A DNA stretch of 5,898 nt from Gammaproteobacteria bacterium UBA4475 (GTDB taxonomy: Bacteria > Pseudomonadota > Gammaproteobacteria > Pseudomonadales > Azotimanducaceae). The stretch covers positions 1 through 5,898 of the forward strand of contig DGOD01000196.1 in the NCBI GenBank assembly GCA_002389265.1, given 5' to 3'. Shown piece by piece: positions 1 to 5,898 of the stretch. Position 1 is the stretch's first letter; each line of letters begins with the position of its first letter. A program made the position numbers and the translations under genes. The notes under the pieces are model-generated. The model was not told the DNA's origin, ran no database searches, and saw only the letters and a program-made list of their open reading frames with translations.

Positions 1-2
1 GA

Positions 3-71
3 GGCTGAGGCTCTTATTTCAAGGTGGCTGAGGCTCTTATTTCACGCAGGCTGAGGCTCCTGTCGTTAAGC
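3..71. repeat. 23-bp-period tandem repeat, three units, truncated by window edge
   Basis: Three units begin at 3, 26 and 49, exactly 23 bp apart. The first 19 bases of units 1 and 2 (3-21 and 26-44) are identical, and the last 4 bases of each unit differ. Unit 3 keeps the first 11 bases (49-59, GGCTGAGGCTC) and then diverges, as expected for the degenerate end of an array. Because unit 1 starts almost at the window edge, the array probably continues to the left. The period is not a multiple of three and no convincing reading frame crosses it, so it looks intergenic. It lies just downstream of the leftward phosphatase gene. I see no hairpin plus T-run that would make it a clear terminator, and there are no spacers, so it is not CRISPR. 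Its function is unknown. Confidence 0.8.
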
Positions 72-82
72 GCAGTTCTGGT

Positions 83-631
83 TTAGTTGACCTGGGTCTC
101 GGCTTCGGCGCCTCGTTGTACCAGTCTCAAGGACACACCATCAGTTTCAAGAATCGTAATGGAGCCATTGTCGGGCCGAAATACCAAGACCCTATCATCG
201 TCAGTGGCAGCACCAACAGCGGCGTTGATCGCTACATAGTGAGAAAAAATAGCGGTGTCGGTTGGGATGGCCAGCAAGCAGTTCGCCAAATCACGCTGCC
301 AGGTCTGCAGGGCCTCATCCTGTTCACCCCAGTGGCCACTCATGACTTGGCGCAACCAGGGGCCGCGAGCCTCAAGAGAGAGTCCTGGCGACGGAATCTC
401 GGCGACCCGGTGCTCAATCTCGATTGTCTGGCCCGTTGAGTCAACCAGCGGTTGAGCCGTCTCTTGTGCTCGCTTTAAGGGGCTGGTCTTCAATGTCAGC
501 GGCAGGTGTTGGGCGAGTTTAGCGCAGGCATCGATGGCTTGCTGAGCACCCAGGGTGTCAAGGCCAGGGTCAATATCATCAGTGAATGAGGCGGCGGCCT
601 TGCCGTGTCGAATCAGGTAGATCAGGGCCAT
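83..631 (-). CDS. Histidine phosphatase family protein (SixA/phosphoglycerate-mutase-like)
   Basis: The product is a predicted cytoplasmic protein of 182 residues belonging to the histidine phosphatase (branch 2H) superfamily. What is visible: the N-terminal beta strand runs into the signature LIRHGKA, with R8, the phospho-accepting H9 and G10. DPGLDTLG (21-28) corresponds to the usual D-PGLT-x-x-G turn. SPLKRAQETA (50-59) supplies the second phosphate-binding arginine (R54). FSHYVAINA (129-137) carries the second catalytic histidine, H131. The length fits small SixA-type phosphatases, which dephosphorylate protein phosphohistidine or small phosphoesters. There is no signal peptide or membrane segment. 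The ATG at 631 is chosen over an in-frame TTG at 637 because AGGAG at 638-642 sits 6 nt before the ATG but directly abuts the TTG. The gene is divergent from cobS. CobC, the alpha-ribazole phosphatase of cobalamin synthesis, is in the same superfamily, but the RHGKA motif looks more SixA-like than the RHGET typical of CobC. The substrate cannot be assigned from sequence. Confidence 0.9.
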   Translation of the reverse strand: MALIYLIRHGKAAASFTDDIDPGLDTLGAQQAIDACAKLAQHLPLTLKTSPLKRAQETAQPLVDSTGQTIEIEHRVAEIPSPGLSLEARGPWLRQVMSGHWGEQDEALQTWQRDLANCLLAIPTDTAIFSHYVAINAAVGAATDDDRVLVFRPDNGSITILETDGVSLRLVQRGAEAETQVN

Positions 632-637
632 GGTCAA

Positions 638-642
638 CTCCT
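638..642 (-). promoter_or_regulatory. Ribosome binding site of the histidine phosphatase (decides start)
   Basis: AGGAG on the minus strand, 6 nt upstream of the ATG at 631. It has no spacing at all to the alternative TTG at 637, so it argues for the shorter 182-residue protein. Confidence 0.8.
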
Positions 643-656
643 GCTAAAAAAATAAA

Positions 657-665
657 ATTATAGCA
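657..665 (-). promoter_or_regulatory. Extended -10 promoter for the histidine phosphatase
   Basis: The minus strand reads TGCTATAAT, a perfect match to the extended -10 consensus TGnTATAAT of sigma-70 promoters. It lies about 25 nt upstream of the phosphatase ATG, so transcription would start near 650 with a leader of about 20 nt containing the AGGAG site. No good -35 hexamer is seen at 15-18 nt spacing (the sequence there is GC-rich), which fits an extended -10 promoter that does not need one. The call rests on consensus only. Confidence 0.55.
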
Positions 666-684
666 CCCCAGGTGCGCAATGGGG
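666..684. promoter_or_regulatory. Inverted repeat CCCCA-N9-TGGGG, possible operator
   Basis: Perfect 5-bp arms at 666-670 and 680-684 flank a 9-base centre. The element lies immediately upstream of the extended -10 of the phosphatase, across its spacer/-35 region, and about 100 bp before cobS. A perfect 8-bp palindrome, GAGCGCTC, follows at 686-693. This position suits a repressor or activator site, but short GC-rich palindromes arise often by chance and no known regulator motif is recognised. Confidence 0.25.
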
Positions 685-733
685 CGAGCGCTCAGGTTGG
701 TATTTTGGTGGATTTACAGATATCCTTTGGCTC

Positions 734-750
734 CTGCCTGGCACTGGCAG
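734..750 (+). other. Small inverted repeat in the cobS leader
   Basis: CTGCC (734-738) and GGCAG (746-750) can pair around a 7-base loop, 33 bp before the cobS ATG. In the transcript this would be a modest 5-bp GC-rich hairpin. No T-run follows, so it is not an attenuator terminator, and the leader is too short for a cobalamin riboswitch. A weak promoter candidate (TTGGTA at 697-702 and TATCCT at 721-726, 18-bp spacer) precedes it and would place the hairpin in the 5' UTR. The significance of both is low. Confidence 0.2.
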
Positions 751-783
751 AGGATCATTCACAAGCAATAGGCATTTGTAATC

Positions 784-1764
784 ATGACAGTAAAAGGAAA
801 CGCCCTGGAGGGCAATGGCATACCCGATATACAAGTAGATGTTCGTGAGACTTTTGGTCTTGATGTCGACTTAAAGGTGCCGGCATTTTCCCAGAAAAGT
901 GAGCACGTGCCAGAGATCGACAAGAGCTATCTGTTTAATCCTGAGACGACCCTGGCAATCCTCGCGGGGTTTGGGCATAACCGTCGGGTCATGATTCAGG
1001 GTTATCACGGCACGGGCAAGTCCACCCACGTCGAGCAGGTTGCAGCGCGGCTGAACTGGCCCTGCATCCGGATTAACCTCGACAGTCACGTGAGTCGTAT
1101 GGACCTGATCGGCAAGGATGCGATCGTCCTTAAGGACGGTAAGCAGATCACGGAATTTCGTGAAGGACTTTTACCCTGGGCGCTGCAACGAGCCTGCGCC
1201 TTGGTCTTTGATGAATATGATGCGGGTCGCCCAGATGTGATGTTCGTGATTCAGCGCGTATTGGAAGTCGAAGGTAAGCTGACGCTGTTAGATCAGAGCA
1301 AGGTCATCAGCCCGCACGCCTCGTTCCGTATGTTTGCCACCACTAACACCATCGGCCTGGGTGACCCCAGTGGTTTGTACCATGGTACTCAGCAGATTAA
1401 CCAGGGTCAGATGGATCGCTGGAATATCGTCACTACATTGAATTACATGTCTCACGACAAGGAAACAGATATCGTTTGCGCCAAGTTGCCCGACGTCGAG
1501 CGTAAGCAAGTGGCGAATATGGTATCGGTTGCAGAGTTGACTCGTCAGGGTTTTGTGAATGGCGATATCTCTATTGTTATGTCGCCGAGAACAGTGATTA
1601 TGTGGGCTGAAAACGCCAAAATTTTCAATGATTATGGCTTTGCCTTCCGCCTCACGTTTCTGAATAAATGTGATGAAACAGAACGATCGATTGTCGCTGA
1701 ATATTACCAGCGTTGCATGGGCGAGGAGTTGCCTGAATCTGCATCTCGTCTGGTTCTCGGTTAA
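784..1764 (+). CDS. cobS: Cobaltochelatase subunit CobS (AAA+ ATPase)
   Basis: CobS is the AAA+ motor subunit of the aerobic cobaltochelatase CobNST. With CobT it forms an ATP-driven cytoplasmic complex that powers Co2+ insertion by CobN into hydrogenobyrinic acid a,c-diamide. Visible motifs in the 326-residue product: an N-terminal CobS segment (about 16-60, with VRETFGLD and [15 protein letters not shown]), Walker [10 protein letters not shown] (73-81), the family motif NLDSHVSR (98-105), Walker [11 protein letters not shown] (139-148), a sensor-1 TTN (186-188), and SPRT (267-270) in the sensor-2 region. The length and the motif order agree with known CobS proteins, with no truncation. The first 15 or so residues look like a variable extension. 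The ATG at 784 is the only plausible start, but the Shine-Dalgarno is poor (TAGG at 769-772, 11 nt away). cobT follows after 36 bp in the same direction. The nearest relatives are MoxR-type ATPases and the magnesium-chelatase I subunit, but the CobS-specific motifs make CobS the firm call. Confidence 0.95.
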   Translation: MTVKGNALEGNGIPDIQVDVRETFGLDVDLKVPAFSQKSEHVPEIDKSYLFNPETTLAILAGFGHNRRVMIQGYHGTGKSTHVEQVAARLNWPCIRINLDSHVSRMDLIGKDAIVLKDGKQITEFREGLLPWALQRACALVFDEYDAGRPDVMFVIQRVLEVEGKLTLLDQSKVISPHASFRMFATTNTIGLGDPSGLYHGTQQINQGQMDRWNIVTTLNYMSHDKETDIVCAKLPDVERKQVANMVSVAELTRQGFVNGDISIVMSPRTVIMWAENAKIFNDYGFAFRLTFLNKCDETERSIVAEYYQRCMGEELPESASRLVLG

Positions 1765-1789
1765 ACCTGATACCGCGCCCTGTCGTGAT

Positions 1790-1794
1790 GGAGG
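1790..1794 (+). promoter_or_regulatory. Ribosome binding site of cobT (decides GTG start)
   Basis: GGAGG, 6 nt before the GTG at 1801. This is the strongest Shine-Dalgarno in the cluster. It supports the GTG start and efficient translation of cobT relative to the weakly led cobS. Confidence 0.85.
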
Positions 1795-1800
1795 AAGACC

Positions 1801-3642
1801 GTGTCGGACGATGTTGATTCCACGGAAGTATTTAAAGAGGCTGTGACCTCAACTATGCGCGCCATCTCTGGTAATCAGGAGCTGACGGTGAGTTTTGGCC
1901 GCGGTAAACCCTATATCCAGGGTGACCGGGCGCGCATTCCACTGCCTGAGGAGGCGCTGAGCGCTGAGCAACTGGCGGCCTTGCGGGGTACGGCTGATGA
2001 GATTGCCCTGCGCCTGCGGTTTCACGACCTTGATTATCATCAGCGCCATCAGCCTGACACTAGTGCCGCCCAGGAAGTCTTCGATGCAGTGGAAGCAGCG
2101 CGGATAGCCGCGATCGGCTCCTACTTGATGCGCGGCGTCCAGGATAATCTGGGGGCCGAACTCGAACAGCAATGCATTAATCGCGGCTATGACGGAGCGG
2201 AAACCCAGCAGGATGTGCCCCTGGGCGAGGCCGTTGGATTGTTGATTCGAGAAAAGATGATTGGTGAGCTACCGCCGGTGGCCAATCAGGCGCTGGCCCC
2301 ATGGCGTGACTATATCGAGCAACATCTGGGTGATCAGCTCGTTGATCTGGATGCCATCATGTACGACCAGGCAGAGTTTTCCAAATTGACTCGAAAGATG
2401 ATTCATGACCTTGGGCTGGGCGATGACTGGAGTGAAGACAGCGGCGAGGGTAATGCTGACGAGGAAAGTCAGGAAGCCGAGGAGGTGGAGACTGAAGCCG
2501 GCGATGACAACTCGGAACAGGAAATGTCTGGCGATGCCGACATGGCCGATGCTATTGAAGGCGAGGTGCCCATGGATGTTGATGCCATGGATATGGCAGA
2601 AGCCGAAGGTGAGCAGGATGATGCTGGCGCGCCGCCTGACTCTGGCGCGGAAGCCAGCTGGTTACGACCCAAAGAAAGCGAATACAAAGCGTATACGACA
2701 GCATTCGATGAGGTCGTGTTCGCCGATGAATTGTGTGATCCCCTAGAGTTAGATCGTCTTCGCGGGGTGCTGGACAAGCACTTGCAGAACTCTCAGGTCA
2801 TTATCAGCAAGCTTGCCAATCGTTTGCAGCGCAAGCTGATGGCGCAACAAAACCGTACCTGGGAATTCGACCAGGAAGAAGGCATGCTCGATACTTCGCG
2901 CTTAACCAACGTCATCATCGACCCGTTTCATCCGTTAGCGTTCAAGCAAGAAAAGGACATGAAATTTCGAGACACGGTGGTGTCTCTGTTGATTGATAGT
3001 TCCGGTTCCATGCGTGGGCGATCTATTACGATCGCGGCTATGTGTGCAGATATTCTGGGTCGGACACTAGAGCGTTGTACCGTGAAGGTGGAGATTTTAG
3101 GCTTTACGACTCGCGCCTGGCGCGGCGGTCAGTCTCGCGAGCAGTGGTTACAGCAGGGCAAGCCGACCCAACCTGGCAGACTCAATGACCTGCGACATAT
3201 TGTTTACAAGTCTGCGGATATGCCTTGGCGCCGTGCCCGACGAAATCTGGGGTTGATGATGCGTGAGGAGTTGCTGAAGGAAAATATCGACGGAGAGGCC
3301 CTGTTGTGGGCTCACAACCGAATCGTTGGCCGCCCGGAGGACAGGCGGATATTGATGGTCATCTCTGATGGTTTGCCAGTTGATAACAGTACCTTGCTAG
3401 TGAATCCGAGTAATTATCTGGAACAGCATCTGAAGTATGCGATCGACCGTATTCAAAACCATTCTCCGGTGGAGTTGGTGGCTATTGGTATCGGCCATGA
3501 TGTCACCCACCATTATCGCCGGGCGGTGACGATTACCGATGCGGAACAGTTAGGTGATGCCATGACAGAGCAATTGGTGGGTTTGTTTGACGAAAATTTG
3601 AATCGTCAGCGAGCGCCCATCAAATCCAGCGAAATCAAGTGA
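1801..3642 (+). CDS. cobT: Cobaltochelatase subunit CobT (VWA-domain protein)
   Basis: CobT is the partner of CobS in the cobaltochelatase motor, analogous to the D subunit of magnesium chelatase. It couples ATPase movement to metal insertion through a MIDAS-containing VWA domain. The 613-residue product has an N-terminal alpha-helical CobT domain (about 5-205), then a very acidic linker (208-284: 32 Asp/Glu in 77 residues, no Lys, Arg or His, five Met). A conserved connecting segment follows (about 290-395, with [15 protein letters not shown] and EEGMLD), then the VWA domain (about 392-600). The MIDAS motif is DSSGSM (399-404), with TT at 436-437 and SDG at 522-524 as further MIDAS elements. 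C-terminal family blocks [20 protein letters not shown] and [18 protein letters not shown] are intact. Length is normal and the reading frame is unbroken. The start is GTG with a GGAGG site. It is cotranscribed in all likelihood with cobS (36-bp gap) and the downstream NUDIX gene (33-bp gap). It should not be confused with the unrelated CobT phosphoribosyltransferase of enteric bacteria. Confidence 0.95.
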   Translation: MSDDVDSTEVFKEAVTSTMRAISGNQELTVSFGRGKPYIQGDRARIPLPEEALSAEQLAALRGTADEIALRLRFHDLDYHQRHQPDTSAAQEVFDAVEAARIAAIGSYLMRGVQDNLGAELEQQCINRGYDGAETQQDVPLGEAVGLLIREKMIGELPPVANQALAPWRDYIEQHLGDQLVDLDAIMYDQAEFSKLTRKMIHDLGLGDDWSEDSGEGNADEESQEAEEVETEAGDDNSEQEMSGDADMADAIEGEVPMDVDAMDMAEAEGEQDDAGAPPDSGAEASWLRPKESEYKAYTTAFDEVVFADELCDPLELDRLRGVLDKHLQNSQVIISKLANRLQRKLMAQQNRTWEFDQEEGMLDTSRLTNVIIDPFHPLAFKQEKDMKFRDTVVSLLIDSSGSMRGRSITIAAMCADILGRTLERCTVKVEILGFTTRAWRGGQSREQWLQQGKPTQPGRLNDLRHIVYKSADMPWRRARRNLGLMMREELLKENIDGEALLWAHNRIVGRPEDRRILMVISDGLPVDNSTLLVNPSNYLEQHLKYAIDRIQNHSPVELVAIGIGHDVTHHYRRAVTITDAEQLGDAMTEQLVGLFDENLNRQRAPIKSSEIK

Positions 3643-3675
3643 TCCCCTATCTGACTTTTAACTGACAGGAATACC

Positions 3676-4218
3676 ATGCCTCATCGTCAGATGCTCAGTC
3701 AGCTGGTTGATCGATATCAAATGCGATATCCAGAAGAAGCGCAGATGATTGAGCGCCTTCAAGCTTTTATCAGGGATAACCCCGATTGCTTCAAGCGTCA
3801 GCTGGCCGTGGGGCATGTCACCGGTTCCGCCTGGTTGCTGGATGCGAAGGGCACGACGGTGCTAATGACGCATCATAAAAAGCTCAATATCTGGGTGCAG
3901 CTTGGCGGTCACGCCGATGGTGAATCTGATATTGCCCAAGTGGCGATGCGTGAGGCCCATGAGGAATCAGGACTTGCTGAGTTGCGTCTGGTGACACCGG
4001 AGATTTTTGATATAGATATTCATGCCATACCTGCCCGCGGCGACGAACCCGCCCACTGGCACTATGATTGCCGATTTTTACTGCAGGCTGCACCGGGACA
4101 AGCGATCGTTGTTAGCGACGAGTCTCATGCCTTAGCTTGGGTTCCGCTAGCGGAGATCGGGCAATTGTCCGCCGAGGCGTCACTGCTGCGAATGGTGAGC
4201 AAAACGCCTGTTTGCTAG
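3676..4218 (+). CDS. NUDIX hydrolase
   Basis: This 180-residue predicted cytoplasmic hydrolase of the NUDIX superfamily would cleave a nucleoside diphosphate linked to another moiety; the substrate is not predictable here. A helical N-terminal part (about 1-45) precedes the fold, followed by VTGSAWLLD and TVLMTHHKKLNIWVQLGGHADG. The NUDIX box runs from G78 to L100: G78, R92, E93, the metal-binding E96 and E97, and G99 fit GX5EX7REUXEEXGU. The first box glutamate is replaced by S84 (a neighbouring E83 is present), and the hydrophobic position after RE is A94. Replacement at the first site occurs in some NUDIX families, so activity is still plausible. CAGGA at 3666-3670 lies 5 nt before the ATG. 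The gene is 33 bp after cobT in the same direction, probably in the same transcript, and converges on the ABC ATPase gene. A link to cobalamin or to CobST function is not established. Confidence 0.9.
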   Translation: MPHRQMLSQLVDRYQMRYPEEAQMIERLQAFIRDNPDCFKRQLAVGHVTGSAWLLDAKGTTVLMTHHKKLNIWVQLGGHADGESDIAQVAMREAHEESGLAELRLVTPEIFDIDIHAIPARGDEPAHWHYDCRFLLQAAPGQAIVVSDESHALAWVPLAEIGQLSAEASLLRMVSKTPVC

Positions 4219-4241
4219 CGCTTAATGTCATATCGCCTGAA

Positions 4242-5195
4242 TCAAGCCTGATCGAATAAGTGACAGTTGACCGTGTGATTTGCCGCAACAAATGTGGTTT
4301 TGGGTGTCACGGTTCGGCAATGATCCATGGCCTGGGGGCAGCGATCAGCGAAGCGGCATCCAGCACCGAGATTCATGGGCGAGGTGATTTCACCGGCGAT
4401 TGGTACATGCTGACGCAGGCGCTCGCTGGCCGGGTCGGGCTCAGGGTTGGCTTCAACCAGTAGCTTTGTATAGGGATGTTGCGGATGAAAGAAGACTTCG
4501 TCAGCCGGGCCTGACTCTACCAAGGAACCGAGATACATCACTGCCATACGATCGGAAACATAGCGCACCATGGATAAGTCGTGGGCAATAAATAGCATGG
4601 TGAGTCCCAGATCGTTTTTCAACTCCTCTAATAGATTAACCACTTGTGCCTGAACCGAGACATCAAGTGCCGAGATAGGCTCATCGCACACCACAAATCG
4701 TGGCTGAATAATCATTGCTCGAGCGATTCCAATCCGCTGTCGCTGTCCACCAGAGAACTCATGAGGGTAGCGGGACATGTGATCAGCGTTCAGTCCGACC
4801 TTGCCGAGCCAATCGGCGACCTGCTCCTTGACGTCGTTGCGGGAAACTTTGCCCTGGATCAGTAGACCTTCACCAACGATATCCAGTACGGTCATGCGCG
4901 GGTTCAACGATGAGTAGGGATCCTGAAAAATCATTTGCAGTTCTTTGGAGTACTTCAAGTGATCGGCGGCGTTGAATTTAGTCGGTAAAGTATGGCCATT
5001 ATAGATCGTCGAGCCACTGGTGAGAGGGTGCAGACCGATCAGGGCCTTACCAAACGTTGATTTGCCCGAACCACTTTCGCCCACCAAACCAAGAATTTCA
5101 TTCTCTTGAATTTTCATGCTGATGCCGTCGACGGCATGCAGTATTTGGCCGCGGCCAACCTGAAAGTGTTTCGCCAGATCTTTAGTTTCAATCAC
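4242..5195 (-). CDS. Peptide/nickel-type ABC transporter ATP-binding protein (DppF/OppF-like)
   Basis: This is one of two ATPases of a binding-protein-dependent importer of the peptide/nickel class, acting at the cytoplasmic face of the inner membrane. The complete 317-residue protein shows Walker A GESGSGKST (39-47), Q-loop IFQDPYSSLNPRMTV (Q91), ABC signature FSGGQRQR (147-154), Walker B FVVCDEP (167-173), D-loop SALD, and the switch histidine H205. The C-terminal oligopeptide-type domain follows, including HPYTKLL and a four-cysteine set (C280, C286, C293, C311) of the kind reported to hold a [4Fe-4S] cluster in Opp/Dpp ATPases. The start is GTG at 5195, with AGGAG at 5205-5209 and 9 nt spacing. 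The next internal Met lies after the first conserved strand and is too late. The gene overlaps the end of the upstream ATPase gene by 8 bp, which suggests translational coupling. It is the last gene of its operon here. The substrate (di- or oligopeptide, nickel, other) cannot be told from the ATPases. Confidence 0.93.
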   Translation of the reverse strand: MIETKDLAKHFQVGRGQILHAVDGISMKIQENEILGLVGESGSGKSTFGKALIGLHPLTSGSTIYNGHTLPTKFNAADHLKYSKELQMIFQDPYSSLNPRMTVLDIVGEGLLIQGKVSRNDVKEQVADWLGKVGLNADHMSRYPHEFSGGQRQRIGIARAMIIQPRFVVCDEPISALDVSVQAQVVNLLEELKNDLGLTMLFIAHDLSMVRYVSDRMAVMYLGSLVESGPADEVFFHPQHPYTKLLVEANPEPDPASERLRQHVPIAGEITSPMNLGAGCRFADRCPQAMDHCRTVTPKTTFVAANHTVNCHLFDQA

Positions 5196-5898
5196 GTTGA
5201 TCTGCTCCTGGCTGGTTCAGCGCCTTGATGTGTGGTGCGCCCTCGTGCTGCAGCCAGCAACGCGCCTGATGTTCTGCATCGCTGCCAGTGAGGTGATGTT
5301 CCGCCGGCTGATGATGCTCGCAGACGGCCATAGCGTATGGGCAGCGGGCAAAGTAACCGCAACCCGTGGGTGGATGGAACAGATCGGGTGGACTGCCAAG
5401 GATCGGCGTCAGTGTCTTCTTGCCGTCACGCTTGTTGGTGGGCATCGCCTCTTTGAGACCCAGCGTGTAAGGATGACTGGAGCGATAGAAAATATCGTCG
5501 ACACTGCCCGACTCGACTATCTGCCCCGCATACATCACCGCGACCTGATCTGCCATTCTAGCGACTACTGCCAGGTCGTGGGTAATCAAAATGATCGACA
5601 TGTTCTCGGTCCGCTGGAGTTCAGCCATCAATTCGAGAATCTGCGCCTGAATAGTCACATCCAGGGCGGTAGTCGGCTCATCGGCCATCAGCACCGACGG
5701 GTTGCAAGCTAAGCTCTGAGCGATCATGGCTCGTTGCAGCATGCCACCGGAAAATTCAAAGGGGTACTGTTTGGCGCGCTTGGCGGCCTCGGCTATTTTG
5801 GTCTTATCGAGCAGTTCCACCGCTCGACGAGAGGCATCTGTGTAACTCATGCCGCGATGGACCATCAACGTCTCGGAAATCTGGTCGCCGATGGTCAT
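5188..5898 (-). CDS. Peptide/nickel-type ABC transporter ATP-binding protein (DppD/OppD-like), 5' end outside window
   Basis: This is the partner ATPase of the downstream DppF-like protein. Only the C-terminal 236 residues are inside the window. The Met encoded at the right edge is not the true start, because the sequence there (MTIGDQISETL) matches the stretch just after the Q-loop in OppD/DppD proteins. Roughly the first 100 residues, with Walker A and the Q-loop, must lie beyond 5898. Visible, numbered from the edge: ABC signature FSGGMLQR (49-56), Walker B VLMADEP (69-75), D-loop TALD (77-80), switch histidine H107, and the C-terminal substrate-class domain with SHPYTLGL (141-148) and cysteines C180, C186, C193 and C214 matching the [4Fe-4S]-type motif. 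FSGGM is typical of the D member of the pair, while the neighbour's FSGGQ is typical of the F member. The stop overlaps the GTG of the next gene by 8 bp. Permease and binding-protein genes are expected further right on the same strand. Confidence 0.93.
   Translation of the reverse strand: MTIGDQISETLMVHRGMSYTDASRRAVELLDKTKIAEAAKRAKQYPFEFSGGMLQRAMIAQSLACNPSVLMADEPTTALDVTIQAQILELMAELQRTENMSIILITHDLAVVARMADQVAVMYAGQIVESGSVDDIFYRSSHPYTLGLKEAMPTNKRDGKKTLTPILGSPPDLFHPPTGCGYFARCPYAMAVCEHHQPAEHHLTGSDAEHQARCWLQHEGAPHIKALNQPGADQRD
5205..5209 (-). promoter_or_regulatory. Ribosome binding site of the DppF-like gene (decides GTG start)
   Basis: AGGAG on the minus strand, 9 nt before the GTG at 5195 and inside the coding end of the upstream ATPase gene. 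Together with the 8-bp gene overlap it supports the GTG start and coupled translation of the two ATPases. Confidence 0.75.

Noticed and set aside
1..71. CRISPR array
   Set aside because: The period is 23 bp with a 19-bp repeat core and 4-bp variable tails, leaving no room for spacers, and no cas gene is near.
116..439. Rightward reading frame across the phosphatase gene
   Set aside because: It lies antisense to a gene with clear catalytic motifs, and its translation shows no recognisable family or good ribosome site.
638..783. Cobalamin riboswitch upstream of cobS
   Set aside because: The whole divergent region is only about 150 bp and is shared with a leftward promoter. I cannot find a B12 box or the conserved core; the GC-rich stretch near 731-752 only superficially resembles it.
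2405..2746. Reading frames overlapping the acidic part of cobT on both strands
   Set aside because: They arise from the biased codon composition of the Asp/Glu-rich linker. cobT is intact through this region and the alternative products resemble nothing known.
4219..4265. Bidirectional terminator between the NUDIX and DppF-like genes
   Set aside because: The convergent gap is only 23 bp. The best pairing (TGTCA near 4227 with TGACA near 4260) is a 5-bp stem with a loop of about 28 bases and no T-run.
5197..5712. Rightward 171-residue frame opposite the DppD-like gene
   Set aside because: It is fully antisense to a gene with ABC signature, Walker B and H-loop motifs and has no independent support.
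4242..5898. Functional link of the ABC ATPases to cobST as a cobalt or nickel importer
   Set aside because: The genes are convergent with the cobST cluster, and the ATPases alone cannot distinguish metal from peptide transport. The permeases and binding protein are outside the window.

Overview
This window looks like chromosomal DNA from a proteobacterium. The coding density is high, base composition is moderate (roughly half G+C by eye), and there are good Shine-Dalgarno sites, GTG starts and short intergenic gaps. A marine or environmental gammaproteobacterium is my best guess, but that is an inference from general protein flavour, not a demonstrated placement. I see no rRNA, tRNA, CRISPR array, insertion sequence or phage gene.

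Layout. Bases 1-71 hold the end of a short tandem repeat with a 23-bp period that probably continues off the left edge. A histidine phosphatase of the SixA/phosphoglycerate-mutase type runs leftward (83-631). It is separated by a 152-bp divergent intergenic region (632-783) from a rightward cluster of three closely spaced genes: cobS (784-1764), cobT (1801-3642) and a NUDIX hydrolase (3676-4218), with gaps of 36 and 33 bp. A 23-bp convergent junction then meets two leftward ABC-transporter ATPase genes of the peptide/nickel (Opp/Dpp) family. The DppF/OppF-like gene (4242-5195) is complete. The DppD/OppD-like gene (5188-5898) is cut by the right edge and overlaps its partner by 8 bp.

How the genes work together. 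CobS (AAA+ ATPase) and CobT (acidic linker plus VWA/MIDAS domain) form the motor part of the aerobic cobaltochelatase CobNST, which inserts Co2+ into hydrogenobyrinic acid a,c-diamide. The large substrate-binding subunit CobN is not in this window, nor is any other cobalamin gene. The pair is instead co-directional with a NUDIX hydrolase. CobN may be encoded elsewhere, or this may be an orphan CobST pair with another client; only the rest of the genome can decide. The two ATPase genes are the distal end of a binding-protein-dependent ABC importer operon whose permease and binding-protein genes should lie beyond the right edge. They are probably unrelated to cobST.

The genes are mostly recognisable families. 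The items most worth a second look are the cobST-NUDIX arrangement without cobN, the edge tandem repeat, the strong extended -10 promoter with an adjacent inverted repeat, and the four-cysteine C-terminal motifs in both ATPases.
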